Assembly: GCA_036381595.1 (NCBI GenBank)
Contig: DASVCN010000023.1
Coordinates: 62,001-126,000, forward strand
Source: Trueperaceae bacterium
Lineage (GTDB): Bacteria; Deinococcota; Deinococci; Deinococcales; Trueperaceae
Length of the DNA: 64,000 nucleotides
Direction: 5' to 3'
The number at the start of each line of letters is the position of its first letter. The stretch's first letter is position 1. Shown in pieces: positions 52,664 through 60,059 of the stretch. The notes beneath the pieces were generated by a model. It was not told the DNA's origin and searched no databases. It was given only the letters and a program-made list of their open reading frames with translations. Both the position numbers and the translations under genes were made by a program.

Positions 52664-52690
52664 GTGGCTGAGGGGCTGCCAGCCTATAGT
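52658..52690 (+). promoter_or_regulatory. Predicted promoter of the ABC flippase (shared operator)
   Basis: GTCACA (52658-52663), 21 bp, TATAGT (52685-52690). The same six bases, read on the other strand, serve the acyltransferase. Confidence 0.66.
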
Positions 52691-52766
52691 TTGCTGGCGG
52701 GGAGGAACCGATGCATCTTCAGCTAAAGCTTCACTTCAGCGAACCCATCTGCGAGGGGTTCACGAG

Positions 52767-54671
52767 GTGACAGGGGACGAACGACTGAACGCAGCAGCAA
52801 GACCCGGGATGGCGCGCGCCACCCGCCGTGAGAGGGCCAACGACTCCATCTGGGCCGCGGTCCGGAAGATGTGGGCGTTGCTCTCCCGCTCCGAGCGGAA
52901 GCACGTCTATCTGCTGCTGCCGATGATCACCGTCATGGCCCTGATGCAGGTGGTGGGGGTCGTGAGCGTGGGTCCTTTCCTCGCGCTCGTCGCCAACCCC
53001 GAGGTCGTGGAGACGAACTCGCTGCTCTCCTCCGTCTACGACATGCTCGGGTTCCAGTCGTACCGGTCGTTCCTCCTCTTCGCCGGCTTCGGTGCGCTGG
53101 GACTGCTGCTGCTGAGCAACGCCATCTCCTCCTTCACGGAGTGGTCGCTGCTCAGATTCTCCTGGCGGTTGAATCACGACCTCTCCAAACGGATCCTCGA
53201 GCGTTATTTGCACAAGCCGTACGTCTTCTTCCTGAGCAACAACACCTCCAGGTTGGGCAAGAACCTGCTCTCCGAAGTGAAGCAGCTCGTCAAAGGGTTC
53301 GTCGTCTCGGGCATGAAGCTCGTGGCTAACGGGGTCGTGGCGCTCTTCATCCTGGGACTGTTGATCGCCGTGAACCCGCTGCTCGCTGTGATGGCTTTCG
53401 CCACGTTGGGCGGAGCTTACGCGCTCATCTACGCTTTCGTGCGAAAACGTCTCGACACGATCGGCAAGCAACGCTCGCACTACGATCGTGAACGGTTCAA
53501 GACGGCAAACGAAGCCCTCGGCGGCGCCAAGGAGATCAAGCTGCTGGGCAAGGAACGCTCCTTCCTCCGCCTCTACAGCATCCCCTCCAAGCGCTACTCG
53601 CGCTACATGGCGAACCATCAGGCGATCAGCACCCTGCCTCGCTACGGCCTCGAGTCGGTCGCCTTCGGCGGGATGATCCTGATCGTCATCTACCTCCTGG
53701 GCACCGGGCAAGGGCTCACCCGAGTCCTCACCCTGTTGGGTCTCTACGCCGTTGCCAGCTACAGGCTCATGCCGGCGCTCCAACAGACCTTCAGCTCACT
53801 CACCGATCTACGCTTCAGCGCTCCTGCCGTAGATCTGATCTACGAGGACATCCAGGACGCCGACTTCAGGTTGCCGCCCGATCGGGACACGGTGAAGCCC
53901 CTGCCCATCGAGAGGAGCATCGAGCTGCGCAACGTCACCTACGCCTACCCGGCAAGCGCACCGGTTCTCCGCAACTTCGACCTCAGGGCGGAGGCCAACA
54001 CGTCGGTGGCGCTCGTAGGGTCTACTGGATCGGGGAAGACGACGACCGTGGACATCATCCTGGGCCTGCTCGAGCCCCAGTCGGGTTCTCTCGTCGTCGA
54101 CGGGATCGAGGTGACCCGGGAGAACCTGCCGAACTGGCAGGCCAACCTGGGCTACGTTCCCCAGGACATCTATCTGGCTGACGACACCATCGCTCACAAC
54201 ATCGCCTTCGGAGTACTGCCCGAGAAGGTGGACATGGCGGCGGTGGAGCGGGCGGCCAAGCTGGCCAACATCCACGACTTCATCGTCAACGAGCTGCCCG
54301 ACGCTTACGAGACGATCACCGGGGAGAGAGGGGCAAGGCTGAGCGGCGGCCAGCGTCAGCGGCTGGGCATCGCACGCGCCCTCTATCACGACCCCAGCGT
54401 GCTGGTACTGGATGAGGCGACGAGCGCTCTCGACGGCGCGACCGAGGAGAGCATCTTCAGGGCGGTGTCCGAGATCGGCAAGTCGAAGACGGTGATAATG
54501 ATCGCTCACCGGTTGGCTACCGTACGCGACTGCGACGTCATCTACGTCCTCGACAACGGCAAGGTTCTGAGCAAGGGCAGCTACGACGAACTGCTCGAAT
54601 CGAACCCGGAGTTCCGCCGCCTGGCGAAGCTCAACGAGACCGTCGACGAGCGCGTCGTAACCGCCGGGTGA
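52767..54671 (+). CDS. ABC exporter, lipid-linked glycan flippase type (PglK/MsbA-like)
   Basis: A 634-residue half-transporter with six membrane helices (~45-340) fused to an ATPase domain. Walker A VALVGSTGSGKTTTVD is at ~414-428, the signature LSGGQRQRLGIARAL at ~525 and Walker B SVLVLDEATSALD at ~545. Coupling-region residues KEIKLLGKERSF match PglK-like flippases. It would move an undecaprenyl-linked oligosaccharide, or another lipid, to the outer leaflet with ATP. No Wzx-type flippase was seen in the window. GTG 52767 follows a GAGGGG site. Confidence 0.9.
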   Translation: MTGDERLNAAARPGMARATRRERANDSIWAAVRKMWALLSRSERKHVYLLLPMITVMALMQVVGVVSVGPFLALVANPEVVETNSLLSSVYDMLGFQSYRSFLLFAGFGALGLLLLSNAISSFTEWSLLRFSWRLNHDLSKRILERYLHKPYVFFLSNNTSRLGKNLLSEVKQLVKGFVVSGMKLVANGVVALFILGLLIAVNPLLAVMAFATLGGAYALIYAFVRKRLDTIGKQRSHYDRERFKTANEALGGAKEIKLLGKERSFLRLYSIPSKRYSRYMANHQAISTLPRYGLESVAFGGMILIVIYLLGTGQGLTRVLTLLGLYAVASYRLMPALQQTFSSLTDLRFSAPAVDLIYEDIQDADFRLPPDRDTVKPLPIERSIELRNVTYAYPASAPVLRNFDLRAEANTSVALVGSTGSGKTTTVDIILGLLEPQSGSLVVDGIEVTRENLPNWQANLGYVPQDIYLADDTIAHNIAFGVLPEKVDMAAVERAAKLANIHDFIVNELPDAYETITGERGARLSGGQRQRLGIARALYHDPSVLVLDEATSALDGATEESIFRAVSEIGKSKTVIMIAHRLATVRDCDVIYVLDNGKVLSKGSYDELLESNPEFRRLAKLNETVDERVVTAG

Positions 54672-54789
54672 CCTGCTGGTCGGGTCGGCGTGAGAGCGTG
54701 GAGCGCTCATCGAGGCGTGCAGCCGCTGCCCGCAAGGGCCGTTCCGCTGCGGATGTCGACATCCGACCGGTACTTAGGGTCGAACGGGA

Positions 54790-54831
54790 TGTGACTGGGT
54801 CCGAATCTCGAAGTCGGGTACTTTGTATGGT
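54790..54831 (+). promoter_or_regulatory. Predicted leaderless promoter of the 54841 gene
   Basis: TGTGAC (54790-54795), exactly 30 bp, TATGGT (54826-54831); GTG 54841 follows after nine bases. Confidence 0.66.
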
Positions 54832-54840
54832 TGAGCAACG

Positions 54841-56082
54841 GTGTCTGGGGAGATAGCAGCAACGGTAGGTAACGCGAACGCGCCGGTACGGACCAAAGAG
54901 TTCGTGCGTGTAGGAAACTACTACGTCAACTCGGCACTGAGCGTCGTCGATCTGGGCCGCTACCTCTGGCAGCAGATGGACCAGTTCCTGGGTAGCGAGG
55001 GGAAATCTAGGCTTCACCGCAACTGGGAGGGCGTGCTGCCGCGAACGACCGTCCGCGCCGCCAGGGTCGCCCGCCAGCTGGCGAGCTACCTTCGGGCGCG
55101 CGCCGGTAGCCACTCCGACGACCGGGTGTTACGGCTGCCCGTCGCGGGCGACCTGGCGATAGTTCGCCGGTCGGGCGCGGTGAAGGTTCTCGACGTTCGC
55201 AACCGGCGAGTCTTCACGGTCGTGACGAACGATCAGGAGCGATCGAAACTTCGGGAGCGGATCGAGCTCGGTAAGGTCGTCGCGCACCTGCCGTTCGCGC
55301 CCGACCTCGTCGACGTCGACCTCGAAGCCGGCTACTTCTCCGAAGAGTTCTTCAGCGGGAGGCACCCGCTCAACTTCGCGGGCTGCAAGGACGACTTCAG
55401 CAGGGTGTACCTCCCGCTCCTCGTTCAGTTCCTCACTGCCTTCGAGCCACGATGGGAGGAGATCTCGAGCTACGCCGAGTCGCTCAGGCAAGACATCGTG
55501 GGACCCGAAGGGCTCCTGCAGAGGATGGGGCGAGAGGAACGCAGAACCGTCACCCGGTTCGTGGAGCGCGTCTGCGCCGAGTTGACGGCCGAAACGGGCA
55601 AGGTGCCGTTGGTCCTCTCGCACGGCGACTACTTCTCGGGGAACATCGTCATAGACGAGAACGGCTACCGGGCCATCGACTGGGCGAACATGGGATTCCG
55701 CACCCCGCTACACGACCTCTACTACCTCTATCTCAACCACTGCTGCCGGGTGTTGGACTGGCCCTCGGTGAGTCGCAGGACGACTCGCGCCAGTGAGAAT
55801 CTGAAGCAGTCGCTGGGCGAGATCGACCGTGGGCGTTTACAGGAGCTCGACGAGTATCTGACCCCGTCGGACGTCCTGCGAAAGCTCTTCTATCTGGAGT
55901 GCATCCAAGTTCCGCTCGTCCGCTGCACCGATCCGAACGACCGCTACCTGGCCTCGATGCTCGTGCGCATCGGCTGGTTCGAGGAGTACGAGCAGGCGAT
56001 GCAGGAAGAACGCTCGCGGGAGCGTGCTCGGCCGCTGGCCGCCGACGTACGTGCGGCCGTGAGGCTCGACCGCGGGGCTTGA
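54841..56082 (+). CDS. Kinase-fold phosphotransferase (APH/CotH-like superfamily)
   Basis: A 413-residue protein. The last ~220 residues form a kinase-like C-lobe with catalytic loop VPLVLSHGDYFSGNIVIDENG (HGDxxxxN) and the metal site YRAIDWANMGFRTPLHDLYYLY (IDW). The N-terminal ~100 residues (VNSALSVVDLGRYLWQQM) are unlike the family and unrecognised; the Lys-bearing strand is weak (AVKVLDVRN). GTG 54841 directly follows a -10 box. It probably phosphorylates a sugar or lipid acceptor in the same pathway (inference). Confidence 0.75.
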   Translation: MSGEIAATVGNANAPVRTKEFVRVGNYYVNSALSVVDLGRYLWQQMDQFLGSEGKSRLHRNWEGVLPRTTVRAARVARQLASYLRARAGSHSDDRVLRLPVAGDLAIVRRSGAVKVLDVRNRRVFTVVTNDQERSKLRERIELGKVVAHLPFAPDLVDVDLEAGYFSEEFFSGRHPLNFAGCKDDFSRVYLPLLVQFLTAFEPRWEEISSYAESLRQDIVGPEGLLQRMGREERRTVTRFVERVCAELTAETGKVPLVLSHGDYFSGNIVIDENGYRAIDWANMGFRTPLHDLYYLYLNHCCRVLDWPSVSRRTTRASENLKQSLGEIDRGRLQELDEYLTPSDVLRKLFYLECIQVPLVRCTDPNDRYLASMLVRIGWFEEYEQAMQEERSRERARPLAADVRAAVRLDRGA

Positions 56083-56510
56083 CCTGCTCTCCCACGCCTA
56101 AATCCAAAACCCACCCGGTGTATGGGGCAGCTGCGCTGATGGCCTTCGCCCGGCGCCACTCGTGGTGCTGACCTGAATCACGACCCTCGAGGGCGCTGGC
56201 ACGGGGCTCGAGACTGGCAATAGAACGAGGTGGTTACAGAGGAGCTGCGTCCCAGCTTCGCGGCCCCTTGCCTAGTGAATTGCTGTGACCTTCGTTTGCT
56301 GCCATGCGCTGACGCTTCGCAGCGGCCCATCGCCGGATCCTCGTACTGGCGCGCCTGCCCACTCCGCCGTGAACCCGCATGCGTTGAATTCGCCGGTTGG
56401 TCGCAATCGGGATCGGACGTCGGAACTCGAACATGAATCTATGACCGCTCAATAGGACTGGCGCCCGTGGGGTCACGGGCGCCAGGTAGGCACTGGGGTT
56501 GGAGTCGGAC
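56083..56510. other. 428-bp intergenic region with terminator hairpin
   Basis: No coding frame is convincing here. The only feature seen is the hairpin at 56458-56485 belonging to the minus-strand gene to the right. Confidence 0.7.
56458..56485 (-). terminator. Terminator-like hairpin after the 56511 gene
   Basis: A perfect 12-bp stem CTGGCGCCCGTG (56458-56469) with CACGGGCGCCAG (56474-56485) and a four-base loop, 25 bp after the stop. There is only a weak U-rich stretch on the minus strand. Confidence 0.65.
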
Positions 56511-57545
56511 TTACTCGGTGGCGCCTCCGCCGGTGCCGTCGCCAGCACCACCGTCGCCAGTGCCGCCATCAGCTGCATCGTCTGCGAGCGTGATGTGGAG
56601 TACGGGCGCCGCGCCGCCGTCGAACGACTGCGCCGTGCGGTAGTTGGTGCTGTCGGCGCCGGTGATTATGAAGGCCATCGCGTTGCCCGCTGCCCAGCCT
56701 TCCATGTCGACGATCTCCTGAACGATGGCGCTCACGTCGGCAGACTGCACCTCAGCGCCCGCGGCCCAGGCTTCGTTGATCTGCCAGTCGACCTGAGCCG
56801 AGGTGGTGGCGCGGCCGGAGATGTCGCCGGAAGGTGCCCCGTCCGGGTCGTTCGCGAACGAAGAGGCGTTCGCGTCAGCCTCACCATGGATGGTTACGGT
56901 GACCGGGCTGTCGTTGCCTGGATCGTCAGCATCAGCAGTGAACACGATGAACGCACTTTCGACCGTCGCTCCCGCAGGGATGCTCACACCAGTGAAGCGC
57001 AGCCCCACGTCCTGGGTGGTCCCGTGCGAGGGATCGAAGACAAGGTCGAGGTCGCTGCTGTCGGTGTAGGTGAAGCCAGCGGGGAAGTCGGTGGCGTTGC
57101 CGCTCGACGGGTTGTCGAGTTCCTCGGCGTCGTTGTTGCTGGCGGCGATCACGAAGGTGTTGCCGTCGCCACCCACCGGGGCGCCGCTGAAGTTGGCAAC
57201 TACGGTCGTGTCGTCGTTGACGGTCACCGTGCAGGTGGCTTCGACGCCTTCGCAGGCGCCGCCCCAGCCTTCGAACGTTTCGCCTTCGTCCGGAGTAGCG
57301 GTAAGGGTGACGGTGGTGCCGTCATCCACGGATGCCGCACACGTCTCGCCGCCAGCCGCGGTGCAGGCGAGGCCGCCAGCGTCGCCCGTAACGCTGCCGT
57401 TTCCGTTAACGGTGATGGCGAGCGTACTGGTTCCTGCTGGATCCGGATCGACGGGGCCGGGCGTCTGACCGCAAGCGGCCAGTATCAACACGGCGAGTGC
57501 TCCGGTCAACCAGAGCGTCAATTTCTTCGTCATCTGCTTATTCAT
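56511..57545 (-). CDS. Secreted lipoprotein with Flg_new-like repeat and jelly-roll-type domain
   Basis: A 344-residue exported lipoprotein: KKLTLWLTGALAVLILAACG (lipobox, Cys ~25). Residues ~35-110 form a bacterial repeat domain of the Flg_new/InlB-B type: GNGSVTGDAGGLACTAAGG, TVTLTATPDEGETFEGWGG and TTVVANF. Residues ~120-310 resemble the beta-sandwich of secreted proteins with PAGATVESAFIVFTADADDPGN, a VTIHGEADANASSF strand and WAAGNAMAFIITG. A Gly-rich tail ends it. ATG 57545 with AAAGGAG upstream is chosen. Probably a surface or matrix protein. Confidence 0.78.
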   Translation of the reverse strand: MNKQMTKKLTLWLTGALAVLILAACGQTPGPVDPDPAGTSTLAITVNGNGSVTGDAGGLACTAAGGETCAASVDDGTTVTLTATPDEGETFEGWGGACEGVEATCTVTVNDDTTVVANFSGAPVGGDGNTFVIAASNNDAEELDNPSSGNATDFPAGFTYTDSSDLDLVFDPSHGTTQDVGLRFTGVSIPAGATVESAFIVFTADADDPGNDSPVTVTIHGEADANASSFANDPDGAPSGDISGRATTSAQVDWQINEAWAAGAEVQSADVSAIVQEIVDMEGWAAGNAMAFIITGADSTNYRTAQSFDGGAAPVLHITLADDAADGGTGDGGAGDGTGGGATE

Positions 57546-58016
57546 CCTGTTGAGGGCTCCTTTCGAGACTTCTTGGTCCTGCTCAAGTCGGCGGGCCATG
57601 GTGAACGTTCGATGTAGTCAGATTGCGGAATTGATGGGTGCCCCCCCTTTCCTGAGATTCAAGAGAACTGCGGACTACATCCAGGCTCCACAGAGAGGCC
57701 CGCCCGCTTCGGGTCGAGCCTGCCCCTCTTGTACTCGTTCATTTGCACAACCCTCAGTGATAGCTGCACCACAATTCGGCCGGCCCCGAGATCGCCGTTC
57801 ACGGTCCGTCCGTGAGCCACTCGAATCCGCAGATCGGCCGCGTCGCGGTAGAACTGCTGTTCCGACCGCTATCGAGACTCCTGTGACTTTTGGGCAGAAG
57901 GACAAAAGGGTCGGTGGGATAATCCGCTCTGCAAGGCGAGCGTGGTCTTCACGCCGTTCCAGACGGGCGTGACTCGCGCTCCAACGTCTACGAACCGACT
58001 TCCGTGGGGGCAATCG
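57546..58016. other. 471-bp divergent intergenic region with long inverted repeat
   Basis: ATGTAGTC (57611-57618) and GACTACAT (57672-57679) can pair within the leader of the minus-strand gene. Further upstream on that strand lies a GC-rich segment with a CCCG-AAG-CGGG hairpin flanked by GAGG and CCTC. The activator promoter for the plus-strand gene is at 57882-57923. No coding gene is supported. Confidence 0.6.
57882..57923 (+). promoter_or_regulatory. Predicted activator-dependent promoter of the SASA esterase gene
   Basis: TGTGAC (57882-57887), exactly 30 bp, GATAAT (57918-57923). Confidence 0.66.
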
Positions 58017-59819
58017 GTGAACATTTCTCACGAACAATCCGCCCCGAGGCTGCTCCGGTGGTGCTCGGTCCTGCTGCTCCTCGCTTTCTCTGCCTGCAGC
58101 GGCGGCGTGAGTCCGCAGATCGTCGAATTCACGGCCGAACCGACGAGCGTGGTCGCGGGTGAAACGGTACGTCTGCATTGGAAGGTGGAGGGCCTGGATG
58201 AGGGCCGGCTCCGCCTCGAGGCGCTCCCGGAGGGTGCGGTGGAACCGACCTCCCTGGGCGACGTGACGGCCCAATCCAGTACGGTCCTCGAAGTAGAGGC
58301 CACCACGACCTTCCGTCTCGTGGCCGTGGGCCCGAGGGGTACGGCCAGCAAGGAGACGACAGTGGAGGTAGTCCTGAATCCGCCTCCACCACCCGAGATC
58401 GGCTACTTCAGGAGCGCGGACAGCGACGAAGGAGCGGTACTCGAGTGGAAGGTGACCGGGGCGGAGGACATCACCATCGAGCCGCTCGGGATCGATGTGG
58501 AGGCGGAAGGCAGGCTGGTCGTCCACCCGTGCGGCAAGACGGACTACACGCTCGTTGCGTCGAACGCCGGTGGCAGCGTGAGCGAAAGCCTGACGATCGA
58601 AGTGGGCGAGTCCGATTGCCTGCTCTTCCTCGTCGCCGGTCAGTCGAACGCCTCCGGCTATGGCAAGGAGGTGGGCGGGCGCTTCCCGGTAGACGGACTC
58701 ACCGAAGAGCCGCAGGAGGGCGTGATGATGTTCGACCCCGAGCAGGGCTGGGTGTTGGCCAGCGAGCCGACCCACGAGGGGGCCAGGCACTCCTTCCTGG
58801 TGCGCTTCGGCAAGGAGGTGCGTGAACGCACCGGCGGCAAGCGAGTCTTCCTGGTGCCGACTGCCGTGGGTGGTAGTCCTTTGGACGACTGGCAGCCCGG
58901 GGCGGAACTGTTCGAAGAGGCGATGGAGCTCACCCAGCGGGCGACCGACTCGCTGGGCGTCCCCGTAGAGGCGGTCCTCTGGTTCCAGGGCGAGTCGGAC
59001 ACTAGCAACGAGTCGGAACGGAGCAGGTTCGTAGACCGCACCGACGACACCCTCTCGGCCTTCCACGAGAGGCTGCCGGGGCGGCCGCCGGTCATCTTCG
59101 TGCAGTTATCCAAACGGCTCTGGTCGGAACAGCTCGACGAGCCCGGAGACAACATCCAGGGTCACAACCTCGCCTACCAGTACGTCCGGGAGCAGCAGAG
59201 GCTGATGGAGTCAGGGGCCAACCAAGCCGTCATAGGCCCAGCCGCCGAGTCGGGCATCGACCGCTCCTACTACTACATGGCGGTCTCTCACGACCTCCCG
59301 ATGAGCGACGCGAAGCACATCAGCGCTCACGGGCAGAGGGTCCTCGGCACCAGGCTCGCCCGGCTCTACATGGCGTGCGTCGCCCAGGAGTGCGGCTCTC
59401 CACCCGGCCCCAGGCTGGAGGAGATCCGGCTCCAGACGACCGCCGCAGGGAGCGCCATCGTCATCGATCTGAGCGAACCGGTGACCCCCCCGTCCGATCC
59501 CCCGTACGACAACTACTTCGCGGTGTTCATCGACGGGGTCGAGCAGACCGGGTTCACCATCGAGCGAGGGTCCGTCGACCAGTCGCTCATCAGGCTCCAG
59601 TTCTCTACCTCTTTCGCAGGCGAGGCGCAGGTCGAGGTGCGCTACATGCCGCCCGAGAACATGCCGCCGGAGCAAGACCTGTACGTTGCCAGCGAGAACG
59701 TGGTGATGGACCTGGACGACGGCCTACCGCTGCCGGCCTTCGGCCTGCCGGTCGAGGACCTGCCGTGTGACGACCCATCGGACGAGTGCGATTCGATTCC
59801 CGGACTGAGGATGCAGTGA
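58017..59819 (+). CDS. Lipoprotein carbohydrate acetylesterase (SASA/SGNH type) with Ig-like N-terminal domains
   Basis: About 600 residues. Signal and lipobox LLAFSACS (Cys ~27), then two Ig/CARDB-like domains (FTAEPTSVVAGETVRLHWKVEG and a second at ~125-195). Residues ~200-460 are an SGNH hydrolase of the sialate-O-acetylesterase (SASA) family: LFLVAGQSNASGYG (nucleophile Ser), VLWFQGESDTSNESE and DAKHISAHGQRVLG (Asp-x2-His). The C-terminal ~110 residues form another beta-domain. It likely deacetylates the surface polymer. GTG 58017 is preferred; the frame is open from 57942. Confidence 0.85.
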   Translation: MNISHEQSAPRLLRWCSVLLLLAFSACSGGVSPQIVEFTAEPTSVVAGETVRLHWKVEGLDEGRLRLEALPEGAVEPTSLGDVTAQSSTVLEVEATTTFRLVAVGPRGTASKETTVEVVLNPPPPPEIGYFRSADSDEGAVLEWKVTGAEDITIEPLGIDVEAEGRLVVHPCGKTDYTLVASNAGGSVSESLTIEVGESDCLLFLVAGQSNASGYGKEVGGRFPVDGLTEEPQEGVMMFDPEQGWVLASEPTHEGARHSFLVRFGKEVRERTGGKRVFLVPTAVGGSPLDDWQPGAELFEEAMELTQRATDSLGVPVEAVLWFQGESDTSNESERSRFVDRTDDTLSAFHERLPGRPPVIFVQLSKRLWSEQLDEPGDNIQGHNLAYQYVREQQRLMESGANQAVIGPAAESGIDRSYYYMAVSHDLPMSDAKHISAHGQRVLGTRLARLYMACVAQECGSPPGPRLEEIRLQTTAAGSAIVIDLSEPVTPPSDPPYDNYFAVFIDGVEQTGFTIERGSVDQSLIRLQFSTSFAGEAQVEVRYMPPENMPPEQDLYVASENVVMDLDDGLPLPAFGLPVEDLPCDDPSDECDSIPGLRMQ

Positions 59820-59864
59820 CAGTCAGTTGCCCGGTCGGGAGGTTCGGGAAGCCAACACTCAGCG

Positions 59865-59897
59865 GTCACAGAACACGCGGTATGCCGCATGCAGAAT
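59865..59897 (+). promoter_or_regulatory. Predicted promoter of the 60060 dehydratase
   Basis: GTCACA (59865-59870), 21 bp, CAGAAT (59892-59897). The -10 departs from consensus at its first base; leader about 155 nt. Confidence 0.48.
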
Positions 59898-60059
59898 GTC
59901 AGCACACAGACGGGCGACTGGTTCGCCGGTCCGTCAGGGGATCGAATCGGGGGGCAACATGAATCGCATTGCGAGCGAACGGAGCCGGGCCAGCTGGTCC
60001 GGAAAGAAAGAGGAGTGCCGGCAGGAAGCGACGGCCCACCTGGGCCTACGGGCTTCTAC

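Noticed and set aside
59766-59771. TGTGAC inside the 3' end of the SASA esterase gene
   Set aside because: No TANNNT-like hexamer lies 29-31 bp downstream on this strand, nor a -10 at 20-22 bp on the other, so it is counted as chance.
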